52,673 nt of DNA from Bacteroidales bacterium (lineage in GTDB: Bacteria; Bacteroidota; Bacteroidia; Bacteroidales; JAFGUD01), in assembly GCA_016938685.1 (NCBI GenBank), contig JAFGUD010000418.1, positions 1 through 52,673 of the forward strand, written 5' to 3'. This document shows, one piece after another, positions 43,284 to 51,097 of the stretch. The position numbers were made by a program, and so were the translations under genes. Numbering within the stretch: position 1 is the stretch's first letter; each line of letters starts with the position of its first letter. The notes beneath the pieces were generated by a model that did not search any database, was not told the DNA's origin, and saw only the letters and a program-made list of their open reading frames with translations.

Positions 43284-45554
43284 CTAATTTATAAATAAAA
43301 GTTTAGTCACAATAGTTTCTGAACCATCATCATTTGAACAAAAAACAAGATATACGCCGGTGTGCACTCTTCTTCCGGAAAAATCATTGCCATCCCATGT
43401 TGCCAGAGAACCATTTGAGGTTGTTTCATATACTAAATTACCTGCAATGTCTGTAATTTTTACGTTAGTATCGTAAACTAATCCCGTAATTGTAATTGTT
43501 CCGTAATAATCTGGTCTAATTGGATTCGGGAATACATAAACATCTTCAAATTGTGAGCTTGCTTCTGTAGCATCACCCCTGTATGAAACAACACCTTTTG
43601 GGGTTGCGAAAAAAACCTCTCCCGATTCAGAATCAATTGAAATTGATGTCACTTTGTTTGATGGTAAGGGACTGTTTTCTGTATTAAAATGTACTAATTC
43701 TTTAGTTCCGGTTTCATTCATTAAGTAGGCTCCTGAATTTGCTGTGCCAAACCATTTTCTATTGCCGCCATCAACTGCAATTGCGTATACTTGTTCTTCT
43801 CCTAATAAGTAATTGGTTACTAGAGAGTCGTTTAGGTCTGCTGTGATTTTCACCCTGTTTATTCTGAAATTGTCATCGTCAAAATTTTCAGGACTGTAAT
43901 AAACACCAACACCTTCGTCAGATCCTACCCAAATATCTCCGTTTTTGTCTTCGGCAAATGTATGAATTCTATGACCTAATTGTTCTCCTTCTTCATCTAC
44001 AGGATAGAATGTTTTGTATATATCATCATCTTCGTTTTCTATTGTTTTGTTATAATCAAGTGCTAAAAACCCTTTATCGGGTAATGAAATCCAAACTAGA
44101 TTATTTTCTAATATTGCAAGGTTTCCTGTTCTTAAACCTGCCATAGTTCTATTTAAGAGTAAAGTTTCCCACGTGCCGTCATTTTTTAAGATACTTATTG
44201 AGTTATTTGCCGAAGCATTAATACTCCAAATGTTTTTTTCGTTGTCGTAAGCTATTCCTGAAATTCTAAGATCTCCGGAAACTAATGGATCTAAAACACT
44301 GTTTGTTTCGTCATAATGGTTAAGTAATTCTTTCTCTTTATACTCAAAAATTCCATTTCCCCAAGAACCTATAAAATAATGAGAAAAGTCGCTTTCATCT
44401 ATTAAAATACAGTAAAAATCATGGGCTTCAAAGTTTATAACAGTTTCCCACTTATTTTCATTAAAATAATTTACAGTTCCTAAAAGCCATAAATTTACGC
44501 TATTGTCTTTAAATCCTCCTCTTGTAGCATAAACATAACCTGATTGAGTTGCAATATTTAAAGCTTCATTTTTGTATACTCCTGATGGATAGTAACTATT
44601 GAAAGATCCGTTATCATTAATTACCATTCCAAGTGATTTGTCACCGATTAACATTCGGTTGTTGGAAGAGAAATTTACAAAAAGAGGGAAACTGCCCCAT
44701 AGATTGGGATATTCATCTATTTCAGAAGCTATTATATCATTTGAGGATAATAATTTAATGTCTTCTCCATTAGCGATATATAGATAATCAAAAGGATAAA
44801 GTTTTGTTGTTTCACTTATGTTAGAAATAATAATTTCGGAAGAATTATTTTCTAGTTTAAGTAAATCATATTCTGTTTCGTTGAAGCCTATATAGTATAT
44901 GTATCCATTGAAATAGGCTATGTCCTTAATGTCTGAGAAGGAACCGGTGTTAATTATATTCCAGTTTGAATAATCTGCAATGTAATCGTTTTGGTTTGCA
45001 GAAAAAAGTCCTTGGTTTGTAGCCGCAAAAATACTGTCATCAACGACTATTGTATTGTAAACTTCAATGTATGATGCGTTTTCTCCAATAAAATAAGTGT
45101 CTGCTATTTCCGAAGTTTCAATATTAATTTTAACAATACCAAAACCGCAAGATAAATATGCAAAATTCCCATTTTGAGTAATAGAATAAATCTTTTTATC
45201 TCCTGATATGTTTTTTCTTTTAATGTCAGATATGTTATTTACATCTCCATCAACAATTATATCTATATTCCCGTTTTCATAACCAAGAATAATTGAATTT
45301 AATTCGGAAGCATAAATCATTGAGGAAACACCAATGTCTGAAAGGCCTGAAGCTTTAGTCATTTTGTCTATACTTTTGTCTTTGTTAAGATAAAAAATGC
45401 CGCTTTCAGAAGCACCAATAATACTGCCATCGTTGGTTTCATAAACCGAAAAAATATTTGTAAAAGAAAAATGATCACGCCAACCACCAATTGGTAACTG
45501 AGCCATTGAAACATTTACAATTGTCAAAAAAAACAGAAAGAATAATTTTTTCAT
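43284..45554 (-). CDS. porZ: PorZ-like type IX secretion system component
   Basis: 756 residues. The signal peptide ends near VSMAQ. The mature N-terminus LPIGGWRDHFSFTNIFSVYE is the characteristic PorZ opening. Two beta-propellers follow (about 25-330 and 330-660), with regularly spaced blade motifs such as GIFYLNKD, GIVKINIE, DIWVGSDEGVGVYY and VFFATPKGVVSYRG. A C-terminal sorting-type domain starts at VFPNPIRPDYYG. In Porphyromonas, PorZ is a surface protein that delivers anionic LPS to the PorU sortase, which joins it to cargo. PorU and other T9SS core genes are not in the window. It leads the operon with yfhO and dacB. A minus-strand -7 box (forward 45636-45643) lies about 80 bases upstream. 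Confidence 0.85.
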   Translation of the reverse strand: MKKLFFLFFLTIVNVSMAQLPIGGWRDHFSFTNIFSVYETNDGSIIGASESGIFYLNKDKSIDKMTKASGLSDIGVSSMIYASELNSIILGYENGNIDIIVDGDVNNISDIKRKNISGDKKIYSITQNGNFAYLSCGFGIVKINIETSEIADTYFIGENASYIEVYNTIVVDDSIFAATNQGLFSANQNDYIADYSNWNIINTGSFSDIKDIAYFNGYIYYIGFNETEYDLLKLENNSSEIIISNISETTKLYPFDYLYIANGEDIKLLSSNDIIASEIDEYPNLWGSFPLFVNFSSNNRMLIGDKSLGMVINDNGSFNSYYPSGVYKNEALNIATQSGYVYATRGGFKDNSVNLWLLGTVNYFNENKWETVINFEAHDFYCILIDESDFSHYFIGSWGNGIFEYKEKELLNHYDETNSVLDPLVSGDLRISGIAYDNEKNIWSINASANNSISILKNDGTWETLLLNRTMAGLRTGNLAILENNLVWISLPDKGFLALDYNKTIENEDDDIYKTFYPVDEEGEQLGHRIHTFAEDKNGDIWVGSDEGVGVYYSPENFDDDNFRINRVKITADLNDSLVTNYLLGEEQVYAIAVDGGNRKWFGTANSGAYLMNETGTKELVHFNTENSPLPSNKVTSISIDSESGEVFFATPKGVVSYRGDATEASSQFEDVYVFPNPIRPDYYGTITITGLVYDTNVKITDIAGNLVYETTSNGSLATWDGNDFSGRRVHTGVYLVFCSNDDGSETIVTKLLFIN

Positions 45555-45818
45555 TGTGAATATTGTTGAAATGTAAATAAAAAATCAACCGAAGTTGAAT
45601 TAAAATTATAAAACGAGAATTAATTGTAAATCGCACAAATATAAAATAAATTTAACGAAAAAATTGATTTTTCAAAATGGATTGTTTACATTTACAATCG
45701 TTTTTAGACCAATAATCTTATTATTAAACACTTAAAAATTAACGACTTGTGTTTGCCCAGTTATAGAAACGCATATTATTTAGCAAAAAATAGAATTAAA
45801 ATACAAAAATTAAAAGCT

Positions 45819-46199
45819 ATGAACATTCCACAAAATTTGAAATACTCAAATGACCACGAATGGGTTTTGGTTGAAGGAGACATTGCAACAGTTGGTGTAA
45901 CTGACTATGCTCAAAAAGAATTAGGCGACATCGTTTACGTTGAAGTAGATGTTGTTGGTGAAACATTAGAAGCTACAGATACCTTTGGTACAGTAGAAGC
46001 TGTAAAAACCGTAGCTGATCTTTTAATGCCTGTAAGTGGCGAAGTATTAGAGAAAAACGAATCACTAGATGATCAGCCTGAGCTTATTAACTCAGAAGCT
46101 TTTGACGGTGGATGGATTATTAAAATTAAAATGTCTAATCCTGATGAATTAGATAAGTTGCTTTCACCAGAGGATTATGCTAGTTTAATTCAAGCATAA
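45819..46199 (+). CDS. gcvH: Glycine cleavage system H protein
   Basis: Lipoyl carrier of the glycine cleavage complex. From ATG 45819 (MNIPQNLKYSNDHEWV) it has 126 residues, the family length. The lipoylated lysine is K63 in EAVKTVAD, beside the usual surrounding Gly and Glu. The frame is open further up to 45747, but the extra 24 codons resemble nothing in the family and lack a normal start. Genes for the P and T proteins are not nearby. It ends at a shared terminator. Confidence 0.96.
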   Translation: MNIPQNLKYSNDHEWVLVEGDIATVGVTDYAQKELGDIVYVEVDVVGETLEATDTFGTVEAVKTVADLLMPVSGEVLEKNESLDDQPELINSEAFDGGWIIKIKMSNPDELDKLLSPEDYASLIQA

Positions 46200-46208
46200 T
46201 AATTAAAT

Positions 46209-46237
46209 AAAAAACGAGGCTTTTGCCTCGTTTTTTT
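46209..46237. terminator. Bidirectional intrinsic terminator after gcvH
   Basis: A 12-bp perfect stem (46209-46220 with 46225-46236) with ACGAGGC/GCCTCGT core, a TTTT loop and a T tract. It also covers the end of the converging lipoprotein gene, whose stop codon lies inside it. Confidence 0.9.
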
Positions 46238-46787
46238 ATTTTTCAAATGAGTATGTAACATCAAAATTAATGGTGTCTATATCGTTGTTCATGACGAAAA
46301 TTAATTTTTCTTTTGATAGTTCATTAATATCAAAAGTCATTACATCTGTTTCAATTAGAATGTTCAATTTTTTAGCATCTTCAGTCAGATTCCAAGTTCC
46401 GGTAACGCTGTCTATTTCTGATTTGAGGATAAGTGTACTGTCTTCTTTAAAAGTAATAGACTGTTTCTTTAAATTTGAAGTTATTGTCCCCTTTATGCTA
46501 TCAATTGATAAATCAGTCAATTGTTTTTCAAGGTTTGATATTATTTGTTCGTAAGCTGATTTTTGAGATTCATCGAGTAATTCTAGTTGATCTTTGTATG
46601 TCTGAAGTTGTTCATTTAGATTAGTTACTTGATAATCATAAAGAAGCTGTGAAATAGCGTCTAATTTTGATATTTCTGTGTTGGTATTTTGCCAAGTTCC
46701 TAATAACATTTCTTCGGGGCTTTGTTTACATGAACTAAATGTAAGCAAAACAACAAAAACAATGAATAATGAGAATAATTTTTTCAT
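46236..46787 (-). CDS. Small lipoprotein with lipocalin-like fold and helical insert
   Basis: 183 residues. The lipobox FSSC gives a lipidated Cys at position 20. GTWQNTN near residue 30 and ITFKEDSTLILK...GTWNLTEDAKKLNI (about 111-145) are the pattern of Bacteroidota lipocalin-like proteins. An insert of about 65 residues between them (LDAISQLLYDYQ through SNLEKQLTDL) looks like a coiled coil. It probably sits in the outer or inner membrane facing the periplasm. Ligand and role are unknown. A minus-strand -7-like box lies upstream (forward 46838-46845). Confidence 0.75.
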   Translation of the reverse strand: MKKLFSLFIVFVVLLTFSSCKQSPEEMLLGTWQNTNTEISKLDAISQLLYDYQVTNLNEQLQTYKDQLELLDESQKSAYEQIISNLEKQLTDLSIDSIKGTITSNLKKQSITFKEDSTLILKSEIDSVTGTWNLTEDAKKLNILIETDVMTFDINELSKEKLIFVMNNDIDTINFDVTYSFEK

Positions 46788-46900
46788 GTGAATTGAATTT
46801 AAGGTTTTAAAAAATCTGCAAATTTTTTTGAATAATGCAAATGTAGTTAAAAATTAGATTTTTTCTGATTTTTTTCTGATTTTTGCATAAAATTATTTTA

Positions 46901-48166
46901 ATGGACTATTTAGTCGTCTTAATAGCATTATTTTTCTCAGCTTTTTTTTCCGGCTTAGAAATCGCCTTTGTTTCTTCCGATAGACTTAGGATAGAAGTTG
47001 ACCGAAAAAAAGGAAATTTACAGTCAAAAATTATTTCAAGATTTGTTAAAATTCCGAATAAATATATAGCTACAATGTTGTTGGGAAACAATGTTGCACT
47101 TGTAATCTATGGTTTGATTATGGCCAAAATTTTAGAACCTTTTATCCATAAAATAATTGAGTCTAATTTTTGGGTTTTAATTATTCAAACTCTTATTTCT
47201 ACAATTCTAATTTTATTTACTGCTGAATTTATTCCTAAAATACTCTTTAGAATTAATCCCAACAAAGCGTTGAATATCTTTGCTTTTCCGGTTTTTTTGA
47301 TTTATATTATTTTATATCCTTTTACTGTCTTTACTATTTTTTTAAGCGATTTCTTTTTGAAATACGTTTTGAAAGCTAAAAATGACGATTCGGGTTTGAA
47401 AAAAGTCTTCGGTAAAGTTGATTTGAATAATTTTATAAATAAAGCGTATACTGTTGAGAATGAAATTGATGAAGAGCTGAAAATTATACAAAATACACTT
47501 GATTTTGATAAAATAAAATTGAGGGAATGTATTGTGCCCAGAAATGAAATAGTAGCCATAGATAAGTATTCTACAATAAATGAATTAATCAAAATTATTA
47601 GTGAAACAGGTTTTTCTAAAATTCTTGTTTTTGAAGGTTCGATAGATAATATTATTGGATATGTTCATTCTTATGGGCTTTTTAGCGAGCCAAAAGACAT
47701 CAAGGAAATAATTGTTGATATTCCGGTAGTGCCGGAAACTATGACTGCTCAAAAACTTTTTAATATATTATTGAAAAAAAATAGAAGTATTGCTTTGGTT
47801 GTTGATGAATATGGAGGAACTTCCGGTATTGTCACTACCGAAGATATTTTGGAGGAAATTTTTGGCGAAATTGAAGATGAACACGATTCTTCTGATTTGA
47901 CTTACAAAAAAATAAACGAAAATACTTATGAGTTTTCGGGCAGAATTGAAATTGACCAGATAAATGAAGATTTTGGACTTTCCCTTCCCGAAGATGATGA
48001 TTATGAAACATTATCAGGGTTAATAATTAGTAAATTAGAACGCTTTCCTGAACAAGACGAAATTTTGAATTTTGACCAATATCAAATTACTATTCTTAAA
48101 ATAGATTCGCCCAAAATTGAACTTATAAAATTGGTTGTAAATTCCGACGAAACAAAAAATCAATAA
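46901..48166 (+). CDS. CNNM/CorC-family membrane protein (GldE-like)
   Basis: 421 residues from ATG 46901. A CNNM (DUF21) membrane domain of about four helices (1-175, with [18 protein letters not shown] and [14 protein letters not shown]) is followed by a CBS pair (about 195-325, with [10 protein letters not shown] and [29 protein letters not shown]) and a CorC/HlyC C-terminal domain (about 340-415). This layout is shared by Mg2+ or Co2+ efflux proteins and by GldE of gliding flavobacteria. The gldD gene that often marks GldE is absent here, so the metal-transport reading is kept open. The frame extends to a TTG at 46883, but ATG 46901 fits family starts. Confidence 0.88.
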   Translation: MDYLVVLIALFFSAFFSGLEIAFVSSDRLRIEVDRKKGNLQSKIISRFVKIPNKYIATMLLGNNVALVIYGLIMAKILEPFIHKIIESNFWVLIIQTLISTILILFTAEFIPKILFRINPNKALNIFAFPVFLIYIILYPFTVFTIFLSDFFLKYVLKAKNDDSGLKKVFGKVDLNNFINKAYTVENEIDEELKIIQNTLDFDKIKLRECIVPRNEIVAIDKYSTINELIKIISETGFSKILVFEGSIDNIIGYVHSYGLFSEPKDIKEIIVDIPVVPETMTAQKLFNILLKKNRSIALVVDEYGGTSGIVTTEDILEEIFGEIEDEHDSSDLTYKKINENTYEFSGRIEIDQINEDFGLSLPEDDDYETLSGLIISKLERFPEQDEILNFDQYQITILKIDSPKIELIKLVVNSDETKNQ

Positions 48167-48181
48167 TTTATTAAAAAAGAC

Positions 48182-48212
48182 TTGACAAGAGGGGGCAAAA
48201 TTATTATCTTTG
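48182..48212 (+). promoter_or_regulatory. Strong Bacteroidota promoter for uppP
   Basis: TTG (48182-48184, in TTGAC), a 20-base spacer and TATCTTTG (48205-48212) are a near-ideal match to the phylum consensus. The start codon of uppP lies 24 bases beyond the -7 box. It probably drives uppP and truB together. Confidence 0.7.
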
Positions 48213-48236
48213 CAGGCTTTATAATTAACGTAACTT

Positions 48237-49055
48237 ATGGATTGGTTAGAAGCCTTAATTTTAGGACTATTGCAAGGATTAACAGAGTTCTTGCCTGTAA
48301 GCAGTAGTGGTCACCTTGAACTTGGAAAAGCACTTTTTGGTATACATTCAGCCGAAAGTATGACTTTTACAATTGTTGTTCATGCCGCAACTGTTTTGAG
48401 TATTATTGTTGTTTTTAGAAAAGATATTGCCAAGTTGATAAAATCTTTTTTTTCTTTTAAAGACAATGAAGATAACAGATACACACTTAAAATTTTAGTG
48501 TCTGCTGTGCCGGTTGTTATTTTAGGACTTCTTTATGCTGATCAATTAGAACAACTTTTTACAGGAAATGTCCTTTTTGTTGGCTTAATGTTATTGATTA
48601 CAGCAGGATTACTTGCTGCAACTTATTTTGCCAAAGACGGAATCCGAAAAATTACTTTTCTAGATGCTATAATTATCGGGATTGCTCAGGCTGTTGCCGT
48701 TTTACCGGGAATTTCCCGTTCTGGTGCAACAATTTCAACGGCTCTTTTGCTTGGAAATAAAAAAGACGAAGCAGCTCGTTTTTCTTTTTTAATGGTAATT
48801 ATTCCGGTTCTTGGTGCTGTTGCAAAAGATATTTACGATAAATACATTTCGTCTTCTGCCGAGGTTGCTTTAAATTCAACTGATGAACACATTGGTGCTT
48901 TTACTTTGGCTGTTGGCTTTATTGCTTCTTTTATTTCCGGTGTTTTAGCGTGTAGCTTGATGTTGAAAATTGTTAAAAGTAGCAAACTTATTTATTTTGC
49001 AATTTACTGTCTTTTAATTGCTTTAATAGCAATTGGTTATTCGTTGTTTTTTTAA
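48237..49055 (+). CDS. uppP: Undecaprenyl-diphosphate phosphatase
   Basis: Inner-membrane phosphatase (BacA family) that recycles undecaprenyl pyrophosphate to the carrier lipid used for peptidoglycan and surface glycans. Signature regions are LLQGLTEFLPVSSSGHL (residues 11-27, with E17 and H26) and LPGISRSGATISTALLLG (the second conserved loop with its Arg). 272 residues and about eight helices are usual. It is first in a run with truB (27 bases apart) and then queA (100 bases further), an order frequent in Bacteroidota. Confidence 0.96.
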   Translation: MDWLEALILGLLQGLTEFLPVSSSGHLELGKALFGIHSAESMTFTIVVHAATVLSIIVVFRKDIAKLIKSFFSFKDNEDNRYTLKILVSAVPVVILGLLYADQLEQLFTGNVLFVGLMLLITAGLLAATYFAKDGIRKITFLDAIIIGIAQAVAVLPGISRSGATISTALLLGNKKDEAARFSFLMVIIPVLGAVAKDIYDKYISSSAEVALNSTDEHIGAFTLAVGFIASFISGVLACSLMLKIVKSSKLIYFAIYCLLIALIAIGYSLFF

Positions 49056-49082
49056 TTTTTTTACTAATTTTCAATTTATATA

Positions 49083-49781
49083 ATGCTTAATTTTTATACC
49101 GGCGAAATATTACTTTTCGATAAACCCAGAGAGTGGAGTTCTTTTGATGTTGTTAACAAAACAAGAATTTTGATTAAAATTAAATTTGGAAAAAAACTGA
49201 AAGTTGGACACGCTGGTACTTTAGATCCTTTAGCAACTGGATTGTTAATTTTATGTACAGGAAAAAAAACAAAAGAAATTTCGGAATTTTCGGGACTTGA
49301 TAAAGAATATATTGCAACTATCGCTTTTGGAAACACAACTCCTTCGTATGATCTAGAAACAGAGCCCGACAAGTTCTATAAAACAGAACAAATTACTGAG
49401 GATAAATTAATTGAAGCATTAAAAACTTTCGAGGGTAAACAAATGCAAACTCCTCCAATTTTTTCTGCAAAAAAAATAAACGGAGAAAAAGCATATATAA
49501 ATGCCCGCTTAGGAAAAGAAGTTGAAGTTAGACAACAAGAAATTGATATAAAGGAGATTGAAGTTTTGGATGCAAATTTGCCACATGAAGTTAAAATTAG
49601 AATGGTTGTCAGCAAAGGGACTTATATTAGGAGTTTTGCTCACGATTTGGGGCAAAAATTAAACTCCGGGGCGTATCTAAAAAATTTAATTAGAACTAAA
49701 ATAGGAAACTTTGACTTAAAAAATGCGTATTCATTAGAGGATTTTGAAAAAGTTGTTCAGGAAACTGAAATAGAACTTTAA
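49083..49781 (+). CDS. truB: tRNA pseudouridine(55) synthase
   Basis: Converts U55 of the tRNA T-loop to pseudouridine. The catalytic aspartate is D48 in GHAGTLDPLATGLL, the same number as in E. coli. The LLFDKPREWSSFDVVN opening, PPIFSAKKINGEKAY and VVSKGTYIRSFAHDLG are further family blocks. At 232 residues it is the short form without a full C-terminal PUA domain, as is common in the phylum. A small hairpin (49831-49836 with 49845-49850) lies in the gap before queA, without a T tract. Confidence 0.95.
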   Translation: MLNFYTGEILLFDKPREWSSFDVVNKTRILIKIKFGKKLKVGHAGTLDPLATGLLILCTGKKTKEISEFSGLDKEYIATIAFGNTTPSYDLETEPDKFYKTEQITEDKLIEALKTFEGKQMQTPPIFSAKKINGEKAYINARLGKEVEVRQQEIDIKEIEVLDANLPHEVKIRMVVSKGTYIRSFAHDLGQKLNSGAYLKNLIRTKIGNFDLKNAYSLEDFEKVVQETEIEL

Positions 49782-49881
49782 CAAACAAAAAAATTGTCTC
49801 CGACAAAATCGGAATTAAATAAATTTAGTAAGTCACACCAAAAAGTGACTAAAAATATTGTAAAAAATAAAATACAAGCAG

Positions 49882-50925
49882 ATGAAATTATCACAATTTG
49901 AATATTTTTTACCGGAAGAATTAATTGCGTTAAAACCAATAAAAGATCGTCAGATTGACAGACTTATGGTGGTTCATCGCGATACCGGAGAGGTTGAACA
50001 TCGTGAATTTAAAGATATTATTGAGTATTTTGGCGATGGCGATGTTATGGTATTCAACAATACTAAGATTTTTCCGGCTGTTTTGAACGGCAAAAAGGAA
50101 AAAACAGAAGCTGATATCGAAGTTTTTTTGCTTAGAGAGCTAAAAGCTGAACAAAAATTATGGGATGTTCTTGTTTCTCCTGCTAGAAAAATCAGAATTG
50201 GAAATAAACTTTATTTTGAGAATGACTTGGTTGCCGAAGTTATTGATAATACTACTTCTCGTGGTAGAACAATAAGATTTTTGTATAATGGCGACAGCGA
50301 AGAACTTAAACAGAAACTTAAAAAAATGGGGTCTGTTCCTTTGCCTCCTTTCATAAATAGAGATTCCAAACCCGAAGATGCAAAACATTATCAAAATCCG
50401 TTTTCAAAACACGAAGGAGCTGTTGCAGGACCAACTGCCGGAGCGCATTTTGATGAGAATTTATTAAAAAAACTTGAAATTAAGGGTGTTAATTTTGGCG
50501 AAATAACTTTGCATGCAGGTATTGGCAATTATATGCGTATAGAAGTTGAAGATTTGAGCAAACACAAGGTAGATTCTGAACAAATTGAATTGCCTCAAAT
50601 TACTGCTGATATTGTTAATGCTGCAAAAGATGCTAGAAAAAGAATTTGTGCAGTAGGTACAACTGTTGTAAAAACTCTAGAAACTCCTGTAACTACTCTT
50701 GATAGGGTAGATCCTTATTCCGGCTGGACTGTTCAGTTTATTTATCCTCCTTACAGAGTTCGAGTTCCTAATGCACTGATTTCAAATTTTCAGTTGCCAC
50801 AAACTCCTATGTTAATGACTGTTGCTGCGTTTGGCGGTTATCGTCAGATGATGAAAATTTATGATGATGCAGTAAAGATGGAATATCGTTTCGGACCATT
50901 TGGTGATGCGATGTTAATAATTTAA
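49882..50925 (+). CDS. queA: S-adenosylmethionine:tRNA ribosyltransferase-isomerase
   Basis: Moves the ribosyl part of S-adenosylmethionine onto preQ1 in tRNA to give epoxyqueuosine. 347 residues, the usual length. Family blocks are present: MKLSQFEYFLPEELIALKP, RLMVVHRDTGEVEH, DVMVFNNTKIFPA, VPLPPFI, AVAGPTAGAHFDENLL, ITLHAGIGNYMRI and TTVVKTLE. It follows truB by 100 bases, so two tRNA-modifying enzymes are grouped. It uses the product of metK, encoded elsewhere in the window. An intrinsic terminator follows directly. Confidence 0.96.
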   Translation: MKLSQFEYFLPEELIALKPIKDRQIDRLMVVHRDTGEVEHREFKDIIEYFGDGDVMVFNNTKIFPAVLNGKKEKTEADIEVFLLRELKAEQKLWDVLVSPARKIRIGNKLYFENDLVAEVIDNTTSRGRTIRFLYNGDSEELKQKLKKMGSVPLPPFINRDSKPEDAKHYQNPFSKHEGAVAGPTAGAHFDENLLKKLEIKGVNFGEITLHAGIGNYMRIEVEDLSKHKVDSEQIELPQITADIVNAAKDARKRICAVGTTVVKTLETPVTTLDRVDPYSGWTVQFIYPPYRVRVPNALISNFQLPQTPMLMTVAAFGGYRQMMKIYDDAVKMEYRFGPFGDAMLII

Positions 50926-50953
50926 AAAAAATCCCGCTTTTGCGGGATTTTTT
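50926..50953 (+). terminator. Intrinsic terminator after queA
   Basis: A 12-bp perfect stem (50926-50937 with 50942-50953) with ATCCCGC/GCGGGAT core, four-base loop and T tract, directly after the queA stop codon. Confidence 0.92.
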
Positions 50954-50967
50954 ATACCAATACGCTT

Positions 50968-51021
50968 TTAGTAATTACTAACGTGAACTCCCGTTGGTCG
51001 GTTGTAACAGTATCTGTTACA
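50968..51021. other. Two short perfect palindromes in the queA/cargo gap
   Basis: TTAGTAATTACTAA (50968-50981) is a perfect 14-base palindrome. TGTAACAG, TAT, CTGTTACA (51003-51021) is a second, with 8-bp arms. They lie 21 bases apart between converging genes and behind the queA terminator, with a GC-richer stretch (CTCCCGTTGGTCGG) between them. They are not needed as a promoter for either neighbour. They may be an intergenic repeat element or a protein-binding site; no second copy was seen in the window. Confidence 0.55.
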
Positions 51022-51097
51022 AAACGAAAAGTCTTTTGGCATTTACTAAAAATTTATGCAATTTTTTAAAGAGGTTTAGTGCAATTTAAGGATATAT

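Noticed and set aside
45747..45818. Longer N-terminus of gcvH
   Set aside because: The extra 24 residues match nothing in H proteins, which start with a segment like MNIPQNLKYS.
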